From contig NZ_FMDM01000002.1 in NCBI RefSeq assembly GCF_900090105.1, positions 236,995 to 300,994 on the forward strand: a stretch of DNA of 64,000 nt, read 5' to 3'. This DNA comes from Micromonospora humi. GTDB lineage: Bacteria; Actinomycetota; Actinomycetes; Mycobacteriales; Micromonosporaceae. The translations under genes and the position numbers were made by a program. Positions 1-9,631 of this stretch are shown here, piece after piece. The first letter of the stretch is position 1; each line of letters opens with the position of its first letter. The notes beneath the pieces are model-generated. The model worked only from the letters and a program-made list of their open reading frames with translations. It was not told where the DNA came from and made no database searches.

Positions 1-10
1 TCGGCGACGG

Positions 11-1315
11 TCACCGGCCACGCGGCCGTCGCGCGGGCGCGATTCGAACCGCCGGTTCGCGCGGCACGCCGCCGTCGCGCAGCAGCCGGGTCATCGGCAG
101 GGTGGCCGCGCCCATCGCGACCGCGTCCGGTCCGAGCCGGCACAGCTCGATCGAGGTCTGGGCGTACGGCTGGCGCAGCGCGTGCCGCGCGGTGGCCTCG
201 CGGATCGCCGGCAGGTGCCGCTCGCCCAGGGCCAGCCCGGCCCAGCCACCGAGCACCACCCGCTCCGGGTTGAACAGGTTCACCAGGTTCGCCACCCCGG
301 CGCCCAGGTAGCCGACCGTCTCGTCGATCACCTTCGTGGCGGTGCGGCCGGTGCCGCGCAGCAACTCGCCGAAGGCGGTCTCCTCGTCCCCGCCGGCCGC
401 CGGGCGTCCCCGGTTGGCCTGCCGGTACCGGTCGAGCACGCCCTCCGCCCCGACGTACGCCTCGAGGCAGCCGTGGTTGCCGCAGCGGCAGCGCCGGCCC
501 TCGTACACGATGGTGGTGTGGCCCCACTCGCCGGCGCTGCTGTGCGCGCCGCGGTAGCCGACGCCGTCGGCGACCACGGACGCGCCCACGCCGGAGCCGA
601 CCAGCGCGACCACCGCGTGCCGGACGCCGCGACCGGCGCCGAACCACATCTCGGCCTGCCCGAGCGTCTTGGCGCCGTTGTCGACGTGCACCGGGACGTC
701 GGTGCCGGCACGCAGCATCGCGCCCAGCGGCACGCCGTCCCAGCCGAGCGTCTGGGCGTGCACCACGGCGTCGGCGGTGCGTTCGACGGTGCCGGAGACG
801 GCGACCCCGAAACCGAGCACCGCCGCCGGGTCGACGCCGGCCTGTTCGGTCACCGCCGCGAGGCCGTGGCGGAGGTGGTCGGCGACGCGCGCCGGGTCGG
901 GTTCGGCGGCGGAGATCGGGTATTCCGCCTTGGCCAGCGCGGTCATGCTCAGGTCGAACAGCTCGACCTGGACCCGGGTCTCGCCGACGTCTGCGCCGAC
1001 CAGGTAGCCGTAGCCGGGCGCCACGCGCAGCAGCACCCGGGGGCGGCCGCCGTCGGACTCGACGGAGCCGGCCTCCTCGACCAACCCCTCCGTGATCATC
1101 TCGCCGACCAGGTTGCTCACGCTGGCCAGGCTCAACGCGGTGGACTGGCCCAGCTCGTGCCGGCTGAGCGGCCCGTCCAGCCAGATCCGGGTGAGCAGGA
1201 CCGACCGGTTGGCCCGGCGCATGTCGCGCACCGTGGTGCGTCTGGCGTCCACGTCCGCCGCCGTCCTTCCCGCATTTTCACGCCCTGAACGAAGTGCTGA
1301 CAGACTACTGCCCAT
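11..1315 (-). CDS. ROK-family (NagC/XylR-type) transcriptional repressor
   Basis: This is a sugar-responsive repressor with an N-terminal winged HTH (about residues 33-85, SRHELGQSTALSLASVSNLV) and a ROK sugar-kinase-like sensor domain. The zinc-binding ROK signature CxCGxxGCxE is present (Cys276, Cys278, Cys283 counted from the first ATG). The gene is divergent from a secreted chitinase, so it probably controls that gene and senses an amino-sugar or oligosaccharide. The start is uncertain. The ATG at 1315 has no ribosome-binding site and would be close to leaderless; a GTG at 1252 (preceded by GGAAGG) or the ATG at 1222 just before the HTH are alternatives. Family call is firm; ligand is inferred. 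Confidence 0.9.
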   Translation of the reverse strand: MGSSLSALRSGRENAGRTAADVDARRTTVRDMRRANRSVLLTRIWLDGPLSRHELGQSTALSLASVSNLVGEMITEGLVEEAGSVESDGGRPRVLLRVAPGYGYLVGADVGETRVQVELFDLSMTALAKAEYPISAAEPDPARVADHLRHGLAAVTEQAGVDPAAVLGFGVAVSGTVERTADAVVHAQTLGWDGVPLGAMLRAGTDVPVHVDNGAKTLGQAEMWFGAGRGVRHAVVALVGSGVGASVVADGVGYRGAHSSAGEWGHTTIVYEGRRCRCGNHGCLEAYVGAEGVLDRYRQANRGRPAAGGDEETAFGELLRGTGRTATKVIDETVGYLGAGVANLVNLFNPERVVLGGWAGLALGERHLPAIREATARHALRQPYAQTSIELCRLGPDAVAMGAATLPMTRLLRDGGVPREPAVRIAPARRPRGR

Positions 1316-1321
1316 TTACAT

Positions 1322-1334
1322 TTAACAAAGTTAA
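1322..1334. promoter_or_regulatory. Palindromic operator TTAAC-AAA-GTTAA between ROK and chitinase genes
   Basis: A perfect 5+5 bp inverted repeat (TTAAC, 3-nt spacer, GTTAA) lies in an AT-rich island in the short divergent region between the ROK repressor and the chitinase. ROK repressors commonly bind AT-rich palindromes of this kind. Its position 7 nt from the first possible ROK start and 36 nt before the chitinase start fits autoregulation and chitinase repression. Binding is inferred. Confidence 0.6.
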
Positions 1335-1370
1335 CTGATAGCCTCCGCCGCATCGATGAGGAGGTATGTC

Positions 1371-2723
1371 ATGGGACTCCGACGCGGGATGACCGCTCTG
1401 CTCGGTGGGGTCGCGCTGCTCGCCACCGCCCTCCCGGCCACCGCCGCCACCACCCTCGCGGGCGGCACCACCGCGCTGGTGGCCTGCGACGCGCCGACCT
1501 GGGCCGAGGGCGTCACCTGGACCGCCGGCAGCCGGGCCGGTTACGCCGGCCGGCTCTACCAGGCGTTGGTGACGCACACCCCGCCGGCCGGCGCGGGCTG
1601 GACACCGGCCGCCGTACCGGCGCTCTGGACCGACCTCGGCGCCTGCACCGGCGGCACGCCCTCGCCGAGCCCGACCACCCGGCCACCGTCACCCACGCCC
1701 AGCCCTTCCCCCACCCGGACGCCCACCCCGACGCCGACCGCGACCCCCAGCCCGACCACGCCCGGCGGCGACACCTGCGCGCTCAGGTCCCGGCCCGCCG
1801 GCAAGGTCCTGCAGGGCTACTGGGAGAACTGGGACGGCGCGGCCAACGGCGTGCACCCCGGGCTCGGCTGGATCCCGATCGCCGACACCCGGATCACCGG
1901 CCACGGCTACAACGTGGTCACCGCCGCGTTCCCGGTCATCCGCGCCGACGGCACCGTGCTCTGGGAGGACGGCATGGACGCCGGCGTCAAGGTGCCCACC
2001 CCGGCGCAGGTGTGCCAGGCCAAGGCCGCCGGGCTGACCGTGCTGCTCTCCATCGGCGGCGCCGCCGCCGGCATCGACCTCGGCTCCGCCGCCGTCGCCG
2101 ACCGGTTCGTCGCCACCGTCGTGCCGATCCTCAAGCGGCACAACTTCGACGGCATCGACATCGACATCGAGACCGGGCTGACCGGCAGCGGGAACATCAA
2201 CCAGCTCTCGCCGTCGCAGGCCAACCTGATCCGGATCATCGACGGGGTGCTGGCCCAGATGCCCGCCGGGTTCGGGCTCACCATGGCGCCGGAGACCGCG
2301 TACGTCACCGGGGGCAGCGTCACCTACGGCTCGATCTGGGGCGCCTACCTGCCGATCGTCAAGAAGTACGCGGACGACGGCCGGCTCTGGTGGCTGAACA
2401 TGCAGTACTACAACGGCTCGATGTACGGCTGCGCCGGCGACTCGTACCCGGCCGGCACGGTGCAGGGCTTCACGGTGCAGACCCAGTGCCTGAACAACGG
2501 GCTCACCGTGCAGGGCGTCACGATCCGCGTCCCCTACGACAAGCAGGTCCCCGGCCTGCCGGCGCAGCCCGGCGCGGGCGGCGGGTACCTGGACCCGTCG
2601 CTGGTCGGCCAGGCCTGGCACGGAGTACCGGGCCTCAAGGGGCTGATGACCTGGTCGATCAACTGGGACGGGTCGAAGGGCTGGACGTTCGGCGACACCG
2701 TGAAGGCGCTCCAGGGTCGCTGA
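1371..2723 (+). CDS. Secreted GH18 chitinase with N-terminal CBM5/12-type chitin-binding domain
   Basis: A 450-aa extracellular endochitinase. The order is a Sec signal peptide (about 1-27, ending ALPATAA), a carbohydrate-binding module of the CBM5/12 type (about 38-92; WAEG-VTW, AGYAGRLYQAL and Trp residues), a Pro/Thr/Ser linker, and a GH18 barrel. The GH18 signature DGIDIDIE starts at residue 260 and ends with the catalytic Glu267; MQYYNG follows downstream. The ATG at 1371 is preferred over the in-frame ATG at 1356 because GAGGAGGT (1358-1365) gives it an ideal ribosome-binding site. Likely repressed by the divergent ROK protein. Confidence 0.93.
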   Translation: MGLRRGMTALLGGVALLATALPATAATTLAGGTTALVACDAPTWAEGVTWTAGSRAGYAGRLYQALVTHTPPAGAGWTPAAVPALWTDLGACTGGTPSPSPTTRPPSPTPSPSPTRTPTPTPTATPSPTTPGGDTCALRSRPAGKVLQGYWENWDGAANGVHPGLGWIPIADTRITGHGYNVVTAAFPVIRADGTVLWEDGMDAGVKVPTPAQVCQAKAAGLTVLLSIGGAAAGIDLGSAAVADRFVATVVPILKRHNFDGIDIDIETGLTGSGNINQLSPSQANLIRIIDGVLAQMPAGFGLTMAPETAYVTGGSVTYGSIWGAYLPIVKKYADDGRLWWLNMQYYNGSMYGCAGDSYPAGTVQGFTVQTQCLNNGLTVQGVTIRVPYDKQVPGLPAQPGAGGGYLDPSLVGQAWHGVPGLKGLMTWSINWDGSKGWTFGDTVKALQGR

Positions 2724-2724
2724 G

Positions 2725-2765
2725 CCGGTCCGGGGCCCCGCGCGTCGGCGGGGCCCCGGAGCCGG
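2725..2765. terminator. Bidirectional terminator hairpin between chitinase and M1 peptidase
   Basis: A GC-rich hairpin fills the 42-nt gap between two convergent stop codons. Left arm 2725-2741 pairs with 2748-2765 around a 6-nt loop with only one bulge. It has no U-tract, as is usual in high-GC actinomycetes. Confidence 0.75.
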
Positions 2766-4238
2766 TCAGGCGACCGTGATCTGCTTGGGCGTGGTCTTCG
2801 AGTCCAGCCAGGCGTTGACCAGCTTGGTGAAGTCACGGCCGGTGCGCTCGTTGAGGAACGCGATGAACGACGCCCGGTCCTGCTGGGTGTTGCGCTGCTC
2901 CTGCACCCACGCCCGGGCCAGCGCGAAGAACGTCTTGTCGCCGACCTGCCGGTGGATCTCGCGGAGCATGGCCGCCGGGCAGAGGTAGACGTTGCCCTCG
3001 GCGAACCGCTTCGGGTCGGGCCGGCCGGGCGGGCCCAGCTTCTTGCGCAGGACGGCGTCGCCCTCGCGCAGGTAGCGGTCCAGGCTGGCCGCGCTCAGCT
3101 TGAGCGTCTCCTGGGTGTGCAGGTCCTGGGCGTACTTCGCCCAGCCCTCGTTCAACCACAGGTCGGTCCAGCTGGTGGGCGTGACGGAGTTGCCGAACCA
3201 CTGGTGGGCGTACTCGTGCAGCAGGTCGCTGCCCCAGCGGTCCCGGCGGTCCCGGGTGTTCTCGATCTTCCCGCCCATGGTGATCATCTGCTGGGTCTCC
3301 ATGCCCGAGGCGGAGTCCACCACCACGACGCCGCCGGAGGGGAACGGGTACGGGCCGAACTTCTTCTCCAGCCAGGCCAGGTACTGCGGGGACTTCTTCA
3401 GGTAGGGCACCAGCTTGTCGTCGACGCCCTTGCGGTACCAGTAGGTCAGCGGCACGCCGCGCGGCCCCTTGGCGGTCAGCTTCTGGTACTTCCCGACCGC
3501 GAGCGTGGTCAGGTACGTCGCGACCGGGTCGGTGCTGCGGTAGGTGAACGTGGTGCCGGACACTCCCGCCGGGGTGCCCCCGGCGATCGCGGTCCAACCC
3601 GCCGGGACGGTCACCCGGATGTCGTAGAGCGCCTCGTCGGCGGGCTGGTCGTTCGCCGGGTACCAGGTGAACGCGCCGAACGGCTCCTGCATCGTCCAGA
3701 GGCCGCCCTCCTTGGTGACGGTGAGGCCCAGGTCCTCCACGTCCTTGCGGTGCGACGGCATCGGCGTGCTCCGTGGCCGGCCGTGGTACCTGACCACGAG
3801 CGTCACCGGTCGGTCGGCGACCACCGGCGCGGACACCGTGAGCTTCTCCCGGGCCACCGCGGCGGTGACCGTCGCGCCGTCCAGCGTCACGCCGTCGAGC
3901 TGGTAGGGCATGAAGTCCAGGGTGAGATCCGGCGCGTCCCGGACCGGGCGGATCCGCAGCGTGGCGGTGCCGGTGAGGGTCCGGGTCGGCGGCGCCCACT
4001 GCACCGCCAGGTCGTAGTGCAGGACGTCCACCGCGTCGGTGCCCCGTGCCGGGTAGACCTTGTCGGCCACCGGCGTGGAGCGGCCCGCCTGCCAGGCGGT
4101 GTAGTCGACGGCGGGCGCGGTCGGGGTGGGCGTGGTCGTGGGAGCGGACGGGTCGGCGGCCGGCGCGGCGGGGTCGGTGGTGCACCCGGCGGCGAGCAGC
4201 GGCCCGAGAAGCAGGATCAGAGGTACGCGGCGACGCAT
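2766..4238 (-). CDS. M1-family zinc metallopeptidase, lipoprotein
   Basis: A 490-aa membrane-anchored aminopeptidase-like protein. The N-terminus is a lipoprotein signal with lipobox LLAAGC (Cys19), followed by a Ser/Pro/Thr-rich tether. The catalytic zinc site HEYAH (341-345) is followed 18 residues later by Glu364 in WLNEG, the exact M1 spacing. The usual GAMEN exopeptidase motif is replaced by GMETQ about 35 residues upstream, so strict aminopeptidase activity is not assured. It lacks the long C-terminal helical domain of PepN, so it belongs to the short bacterial M1 group. Divergent from sthA. Confidence 0.92.
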   Translation of the reverse strand: MRRRVPLILLLGPLLAAGCTTDPAAPAADPSAPTTTPTPTAPAVDYTAWQAGRSTPVADKVYPARGTDAVDVLHYDLAVQWAPPTRTLTGTATLRIRPVRDAPDLTLDFMPYQLDGVTLDGATVTAAVAREKLTVSAPVVADRPVTLVVRYHGRPRSTPMPSHRKDVEDLGLTVTKEGGLWTMQEPFGAFTWYPANDQPADEALYDIRVTVPAGWTAIAGGTPAGVSGTTFTYRSTDPVATYLTTLAVGKYQKLTAKGPRGVPLTYWYRKGVDDKLVPYLKKSPQYLAWLEKKFGPYPFPSGGVVVVDSASGMETQQMITMGGKIENTRDRRDRWGSDLLHEYAHQWFGNSVTPTSWTDLWLNEGWAKYAQDLHTQETLKLSAASLDRYLREGDAVLRKKLGPPGRPDPKRFAEGNVYLCPAAMLREIHRQVGDKTFFALARAWVQEQRNTQQDRASFIAFLNERTGRDFTKLVNAWLDSKTTPKQITVA

Positions 4239-4318
4239 CAGCGCACCCTACGGCAATGATCCACTTCTGGATGCCCCTCCGCTGGCGCGCGGCCGGACAT
4301 GCTGCCAGGCTGTCGGTC

Positions 4319-5722
4319 GTGTATGACTACGACCTGCTAGTGCTGGGATCCGGGCCGAGTGGACAGAAGGCGGCCGTCGCCGCGGCCAAACTGGGGCGGC
4401 GGGTGGCCATCGTGGACCGTCGCGACATGCTCGGCGGAGTGTGCATCAACACCGGGACCGTGCCGTCCAAGACGCTGCGCGAGGCCGTCCTCTACCTGAC
4501 CGGGCTCAGCCAACGTGACCTCTACGGCAGCAGCTACCGGGTCAAGGAGGACATCACGGTCGCCGACCTGGCGGCCCGTACCCAGCACGTGATCAACCGG
4601 CAGACCGACGTCATCCGCAACCAGCTCGCCCGCAACCGGATCGCGATGATCACCGGCACCGGCCGGTTCGCCGACCCACACGCCGTCTGGGTCGACGCCG
4701 GCTCCGGTCGTGAGGAGCGGATCACCTTCGACAAGGCGGTCATCGCCGCCGGCACCCGCCCGGCCCGCCCGGACAGCGTCGACTTCGACGACCGGACCAT
4801 CGTCGACTCCGACGGCGTCATCAACCTGCAGGACGTACCACGCAGCATGGTGGTGGTCGGCGCCGGCGTGATCGGCATGGAGTACGCGTCCATGTTCGCC
4901 GCGCTCGGCACCAAGGTGACGGTGGTCGAGCGCCGCGAGCGGATGCTCGACTTCTGCGACGAGGAGATCGTCGAGTCGCTCAAGTACCACCTGCGGGACC
5001 TGTCGGTCACCTTCCGCTTCGGCGAGGAGGTGGCGTCGGTGGAGAAACACCGCACCGCCGCGCTCTGCGTGCTGCGCGGCGGCAAGAAGATCGTCGCCGA
5101 CACGGTGATGTACTCCGCCGGCCGGCAGGGCCAGACCGACGACCTCGCGCTGGAGGCGGCCGGCCTCACCGCCGACCACCGGGGCCGGATCCAGGTCGAC
5201 GCCGACTACCGCACCTCGGTCGAGAACATCTACGCCGTCGGCGACGTGATCGGCTTCCCGGCACTGGCCTCCACCTCGATGGAACAGGGCCGCCTCGCCG
5301 CGCAGCACGCCTGCGGCGAACCGGCGCGTGCCATGCCGGACCTGCAACCGATCGGCATCTACACCATCCCGGAGATCAGCTTCGTCGGGAAGACCGAGGA
5401 CGAGCTGACCGACAGCTCCACCCCGTTCGAGGTGGGCATCGCCCGCTACCGCGAACTGGCCCGGGGGCAGATCGTCGGCGACTCGTACGGCATGTTGAAG
5501 CTGCTCGTCTCGCCGGGCGACGGTCGCCTGCTCGGGGTGCACGTCTTCGGCACCGGGGCCACCGAGATCATCCACATCGGGCAGGCCGTGATGGGCTGCG
5601 GCGGCACCGTCGACTACCTGCTCGACGCGGTGTTCAACTACCCGACGCTGGCCGAAGCGTACAAGGTGGCGGCGCTGGACGCCGCCAACAAGATCCGCAA
5701 CATCACCCGGATCGACGGCTGA
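4319..5722 (+). CDS. sthA: Soluble pyridine nucleotide transhydrogenase (Si-specific)
   Basis: A cytoplasmic flavoprotein of 467 aa, the usual SthA length, that transfers hydride between NADPH and NAD+. It has an FAD-binding GxGxxG (GSGPSG, residues 10-15), a second Rossmann motif ([13 protein letters not shown]) and a C-terminal dimerisation domain. The pyridine-nucleotide disulfide oxidoreductase active-site Cys pair is broken: [13 protein letters not shown] has Cys42 but Thr47 where dihydrolipoamide dehydrogenases carry the second Cys, as in SthA proteins. The GTG at 4319 is chosen because it gives the family length. A longer upstream frame exists but overlaps the divergent peptidase start. 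Confidence 0.9.
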   Translation: MYDYDLLVLGSGPSGQKAAVAAAKLGRRVAIVDRRDMLGGVCINTGTVPSKTLREAVLYLTGLSQRDLYGSSYRVKEDITVADLAARTQHVINRQTDVIRNQLARNRIAMITGTGRFADPHAVWVDAGSGREERITFDKAVIAAGTRPARPDSVDFDDRTIVDSDGVINLQDVPRSMVVVGAGVIGMEYASMFAALGTKVTVVERRERMLDFCDEEIVESLKYHLRDLSVTFRFGEEVASVEKHRTAALCVLRGGKKIVADTVMYSAGRQGQTDDLALEAAGLTADHRGRIQVDADYRTSVENIYAVGDVIGFPALASTSMEQGRLAAQHACGEPARAMPDLQPIGIYTIPEISFVGKTEDELTDSSTPFEVGIARYRELARGQIVGDSYGMLKLLVSPGDGRLLGVHVFGTGATEIIHIGQAVMGCGGTVDYLLDAVFNYPTLAEAYKVAALDAANKIRNITRIDG

Positions 5723-5726
5723 CCGC

Positions 5727-6701
5727 TCAGGACAGGTTCTCGCGCACCCAGTCCCGGGAGCGGACGAACGCCGCCACCGGCTCCCCCACGTACCCCCAGG
5801 GCCACTCGCTGACCTGGTCACCGAGCAGGTCGAAGACCCGGGCGGCGGCCTCGAACTCGTGTGCCAGCTCCAGGGCGAGCGCGAACAGGCCGGCCCTGGG
5901 GGCCAGCCCCGGGCCGGGCCGGAACGTGGGGTGCAGGATCGACTTCTCGGCGGCGGCCACCAGCTCGGCGCCGACCTCGTCGGACCGCATGTACGCGTCG
6001 TCCTCCTCGGCCGGCAGCTCCAGCCACTTCTCGATGTGCGCGGCGGCGATCAGCGCCGGCAGCATGCTGCCCTCCGGCGCGCTCGCGGTCGCCGCCCGGG
6101 CCAGGGAGAACATGGCCTCCTCGGTGCCGAACCACTTCGGGCAGAGGTACTGCAACCGGTGCTCGTGCGCCACCTGGTGGCCGGGATGCCGGGTGACCAC
6201 CGCGTCGAAGCGGGCCGCCGCCTCGTCCGGGTCGACCTGGCGGGCCCGGGACGTGGCGACCAGCCAGGCCCGGGAGGTCACGTCGTCGGGATCCCGGTCC
6301 GCCACCTCGTCGAGCAGGTTCTCCGCGACCAGCAGCCGCTTGTGGAACTCCCGGAACTGGTCCTGGCCGGTGTGCTGGGCGCGCTTGTTGCCGCGCGCCT
6401 CCCACGCCCAGTAGAACGCGTGGCAGCCGCGCACCAGCACCGGCAGCGTCGAATCCGGCTCCGCGGCGACCCACTCGCCGATCCAGTCCTGCACGCCGTC
6501 GACCCGGCCGGCGGCCTCCATCAGGTAGGCGCGGTCGTCCGGGTCGGTGACCGGGGTCAGCACGTCCCGGGCGGCCCGCCAGTCCCGCGTCTCCAGCGCG
6601 TCGACGAGCGCCCGCGCCACCGGATCCCCGAACGCCGGATCCATCACCGGCCCGCCCACCCGCTCCTGCGCGCGCCCCCGAAGCCGCCGAAACAACCCCA
6701 C
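5727..6701 (-). CDS. DUF4034 domain protein
   Basis: A 324-aa cytoplasmic protein rich in helical repeats. The central pattern (RALVDALETRDW, GCHAFYWAWEARG, HPGHQVAHEHRLQYLCPKWFG) matches the DUF4034 group common in actinomycetes; function is not established. Two starts compete: ATG at 6719, and GTG at 6701, which is preceded by GGGGGAGGAG at 6-nt spacing. The latter is chosen on the ribosome-binding site. It ends 4 nt from the convergent sthA stop. Confidence 0.8.
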   Translation of the reverse strand: MGLFRRLRGRAQERVGGPVMDPAFGDPVARALVDALETRDWRAARDVLTPVTDPDDRAYLMEAAGRVDGVQDWIGEWVAAEPDSTLPVLVRGCHAFYWAWEARGNKRAQHTGQDQFREFHKRLLVAENLLDEVADRDPDDVTSRAWLVATSRARQVDPDEAAARFDAVVTRHPGHQVAHEHRLQYLCPKWFGTEEAMFSLARAATASAPEGSMLPALIAAAHIEKWLELPAEEDDAYMRSDEVGAELVAAAEKSILHPTFRPGPGLAPRAGLFALALELAHEFEAAARVFDLLGDQVSEWPWGYVGEPVAAFVRSRDWVRENLS

Positions 6702-6755
6702 GACACTCTCCTCCCCCATGACTCGACCGCGAGATCGTAACCGCCGTGCGCCGAT

Positions 6756-6833
6756 CCGTCGATCTTGGAGTTGCGGTCGTTGACAAAGTGGACATCCAGC
6801 CCGTCCGAGGCGCCACAACTCCAAGATCGACGG
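6756..6833. repeat. Intergenic palindromic element, copy 1 (GATCTTGGAGTT type)
   Basis: Perfect 18-bp inverted arms (6756-6773 and 6816-6833; core GATCTTGGAGTTG) flank a 42-nt loop. It lies between the ggt stop and the DUF4034 start, both on the minus strand. It shares its core with elements at 25055, 44261 and 60821. Possible roles are a transcription terminator or a REP-like element. Confidence 0.7.
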
Positions 6834-6845
6834 GCGGGGGTGGGG

Positions 6846-8633
6846 TCAGCGGCCGGCGGCGTAGCCCTGGGCGCCGCGGGGGTTGGCGGCGGCGGAGAGG
6901 ACGCCGGTGCGCGGGTCGCGGGTGACCGCGCAGAGGCGGCCCAGGCTCCACGGGTCGGCGCGGCGGACGGTGTGGCCCTTCGCGCGCAGCCCGGCCAGCA
7001 CCTGCGGGTCGAGGCGGTCCTCCACCACCAGCACGCCCGGCTCCACCTCGCGCGGGTAGAACGACGCCGGCAGGCTGGTGGTGTGCCACGCCGGCGCGTC
7101 GATCGCCGCCTGCAACTCCTGCCCGCCGGCCAGGTGGCGCAGCAGGAACAGCAGCTGCCACTGGTCCTGCTGGTCGCCGCCGGGGGTGCCGCAGGCCAGC
7201 ACCGGCTCGCCGTCGCGCAGCACCAGCGTCGGGCTCAACGTCGTTCGCGGCCGGCGGCCCGGCCGCAGCGACGACGCGAGCCCCTCCTCCAGCCAGCACA
7301 TCTGCAGCCGGCTGCCCAGTGCAAAGCCCAGCTCCGGAATGGCCGGGGAACTCTGCAGCCAGCCGCCGCTCGGGGTGGCGGAGATGATGTTGCCCCACCG
7401 GTCGACCACGTCCACGTGGCAGGTGTCGCCGCGGGTCACCCCGTCGGCCCGCACCGTGGGCTCGCCCGTGGTCGGGTCCTGCGGGCCGGCCCGCCGGGCG
7501 TCGTGCGCGCGCAGGTGCGCCGGGAGCCGGGGCGGCGTGCCCGCCGGGCTGCCCGGGCGCAGCTCGGTCGAGGCCTGGTCGCCGACCAGCGCGGCCCGCG
7601 CTCGCGCGTACGCCGACGACAGCAGCGCGTCGCCCGGGACGTCGGTGTCGCCATACCACGCCTCCCGGTCGGCGAAGGCCAGCTTGAGCGCCTCGGCCTG
7701 GGCATGGATGCCGTCGGCCGTGGACGGGTCGAGCACCCGGAGGTCGTCGAGCGCGTCGAGCGTCGCCAGCGTCTGCAGCAGCATCGGGCCCTGGCCCCAG
7801 AACCCGGTCTTCGCCACCGTGTGCCCGCGCCAGTCGAGCGTGACCGGCTCCTCCCAGCCCGCGGACCAGCCGGCCAGGTCGTCGCCGGTGAGCAGCCCGG
7901 CGTGCGCGCGACCGCTGGAGTCGCGGAACGGCAGACGGCTGAACGCCTCGACCGCCTCGGCGACGAAACCCTCCCGCCAGGCGCGCCGGGCCGCCTCGAT
8001 CTGCGCCACCCGGTCCGCCCCGGCCGCTCGACCGGCGTCGACGAGTCGGCGCAGCGTTCGCGCGTACGCCGGATTGGTGACCATCTCGCCCGGCGCGGGC
8101 GGGCGGCCGTGGCGCAGCCAGAGCTGCGCGGAGGTCGGCCAGTGCTCGGTGAACAGCGACCGGACCCGGTCGATGGTCTCCCCGGCGGCGCCGACCAGCG
8201 GGTGGCCGGCGGCGGCGTAGCCGATCGCCGGCTCCAGCACCTCGGCGAGCGACCGGGTGCCGTGGTCGCGCAGCAGGAGCAGCCAGGCGTCCACCGCGCC
8301 GGGCACCACCGCGGCGAGCGGGCCGGAGCCGGGCACCAGGTCCAGCCCGAGCGAGCGGAAGTGCGCGATCGTGGCGCCGGCCGGGGCCGGACCCTGCCCG
8401 CAGAGCACCCGCGGGGTGGGGTCGCCGGCCGTGGCCACGATCGCGGGCACCTCGCCGGCCGGGCCGTTGAGGTGCGGCTCGACCACGTGCAGCACGAAGC
8501 CGGCGGCGACCGCGGCGTCGAAGGCGTTGCCGCCGCGCTCCAGCACGCCCATCGCGGACTGGCTGGCCAGCCAGTGCGTCGAGGAGACCATGCCGAACGT
8601 GCCGCGCAGCGTCGGGCGGGTGGTGAACGTCAT
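6846..8633 (-). CDS. ggt: Gamma-glutamyltransferase (Ntn-hydrolase family)
   Basis: A 595-aa gamma-glutamyltransferase, which cleaves or transfers gamma-glutamyl groups from glutathione-like peptides. The N-terminal block ASQSAMGVLERGGNAFDAAV is typical. The maturation/nucleophile Thr is Thr404 in GDTCHVDVVD, followed by the usual SATPSGGW; GTPGGDQQ is the C-terminal family block. No signal peptide is apparent, so it is probably cytoplasmic. The start (8633) leaves an 11-nt gap after the upstream ABC ATPase stop. It is the last gene of the opp-type operon, which suggests that imported gamma-glutamyl peptides are processed inside the cell. Confidence 0.9.
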   Translation of the reverse strand: MTFTTRPTLRGTFGMVSSTHWLASQSAMGVLERGGNAFDAAVAAGFVLHVVEPHLNGPAGEVPAIVATAGDPTPRVLCGQGPAPAGATIAHFRSLGLDLVPGSGPLAAVVPGAVDAWLLLLRDHGTRSLAEVLEPAIGYAAAGHPLVGAAGETIDRVRSLFTEHWPTSAQLWLRHGRPPAPGEMVTNPAYARTLRRLVDAGRAAGADRVAQIEAARRAWREGFVAEAVEAFSRLPFRDSSGRAHAGLLTGDDLAGWSAGWEEPVTLDWRGHTVAKTGFWGQGPMLLQTLATLDALDDLRVLDPSTADGIHAQAEALKLAFADREAWYGDTDVPGDALLSSAYARARAALVGDQASTELRPGSPAGTPPRLPAHLRAHDARRAGPQDPTTGEPTVRADGVTRGDTCHVDVVDRWGNIISATPSGGWLQSSPAIPELGFALGSRLQMCWLEEGLASSLRPGRRPRTTLSPTLVLRDGEPVLACGTPGGDQQDQWQLLFLLRHLAGGQELQAAIDAPAWHTTSLPASFYPREVEPGVLVVEDRLDPQVLAGLRAKGHTVRRADPWSLGRLCAVTRDPRTGVLSAAANPRGAQGYAAGR

Positions 8634-8644
8634 CGCCGTCGATC

Positions 8645-9631
8645 CTACGCGGGCTCGGCGGCCCCGCCGTCGAGCGGGAACAGGCAGGCGGCGTGCTGGT
8701 CGGGGCCGACCTCGACCAACGCCGGGTCGGTCTCCGCGCACGCGGCGCGGGCCTGCGGGCAGCGGGTCCGGAACCGGCAGCCGCTGGGCGGGTCCACCGG
8801 GCTGGGGATGTCGCCGGAGAGCATGGTGCGGCGGCGTTCCCGCTCGACGGGGGGATCGGCCACCGGCACCGCCGACAGCAGCGCCGCCGTGTAGGGGTGG
8901 GCGGGGCGCCGGTAGATCCGCTCCGGCGGCCCGGTCTCCACGATACGGCCCAGGTACATCACCGCGATCCGGTCGCTCATGTGCTCGACCGCGGCCAGGT
9001 CGTGCGCGATGAACAGGTAGGTCAGCCCGAGGTCGCTTTGCAGGTGCCGCAGCAGGTTCATGATCTGCGCCTGCACGCTCAGGTCCAGCGAGGCGATCGG
9101 CTCGTCCAGGACGATCAGATCGGGCTCGCCGGCCAGCGCGCGGGCCACCCCCACCCGCTGCCGCTGGCCGCCGGACAGCTCGTGCGGATGCCGGTCGGCG
9201 GTGTCGGCGCGCAGGCCGACCAGGTCCAGCAGCTCGGCCACCCGCGCCCGGCGGGCGACCGCGGACCCGGCCAGCCGATGCACGGTCAGCGGCTCGGCGA
9301 TGCTGTCGCCCACCGTGCGGCGCGGGTCGAGCGACGCCTGCGGGTCCTGGAAGACCATCGCCACGTGCCGGCGCATCCCGCGCAGGCGGCGCCGGGACAG
9401 GCCGGTCACGTCCGCGCCGGCCACCCGGACCCGGCCCGCCGTCGGGTCGACCAGCCGCAGCAGCGCCAGGCCGGCGGTCGACTTGCCGCTGCCCGACTCA
9501 CCGACCAGGCCGAGCGTCTCCCCGCGACGCACCGCGAGGGAGACGCCGTCCACGGCGCGGACCAGGCCGGCCGGGGTCGGGAAGTGCACCGCCAGCTCGT
9601 CCAGTTCGGCGACCAGGTCCGCGGCTGTCAT
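8645..9631 (-). CDS. Oligopeptide ABC transporter ATP-binding protein (OppF/GsiA-type)
   Basis: A 328-aa ATPase of a peptide importer. Walker A is GESGSGKS, the ABC signature is LSGGQRQRV and Walker B is LIVLDEP. The C-terminal oligopeptide-binding extension with [10 protein letters not shown]...C (four Cys) is typical of Opp/Dpp ATPases. Its ATG overlaps the TGA of the preceding ATPase (ATGA), so the two are translationally coupled. Confidence 0.92.
   Translation of the reverse strand: MTAADLVAELDELAVHFPTPAGLVRAVDGVSLAVRRGETLGLVGESGSGKSTAGLALLRLVDPTAGRVRVAGADVTGLSRRRLRGMRRHVAMVFQDPQASLDPRRTVGDSIAEPLTVHRLAGSAVARRARVAELLDLVGLRADTADRHPHELSGGQRQRVGVARALAGEPDLIVLDEPIASLDLSVQAQIMNLLRHLQSDLGLTYLFIAHDLAAVEHMSDRIAVMYLGRIVETGPPERIYRRPAHPYTAALLSAVPVADPPVERERRRTMLSGDIPSPVDPPSGCRFRTRCPQARAACAETDPALVEVGPDQHAACLFPLDGGAAEPA

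Noticed and set aside
4319..5722. Dihydrolipoamide dehydrogenase
   Set aside because: The second active-site Cys is Thr47 and the overall blocks match SthA.
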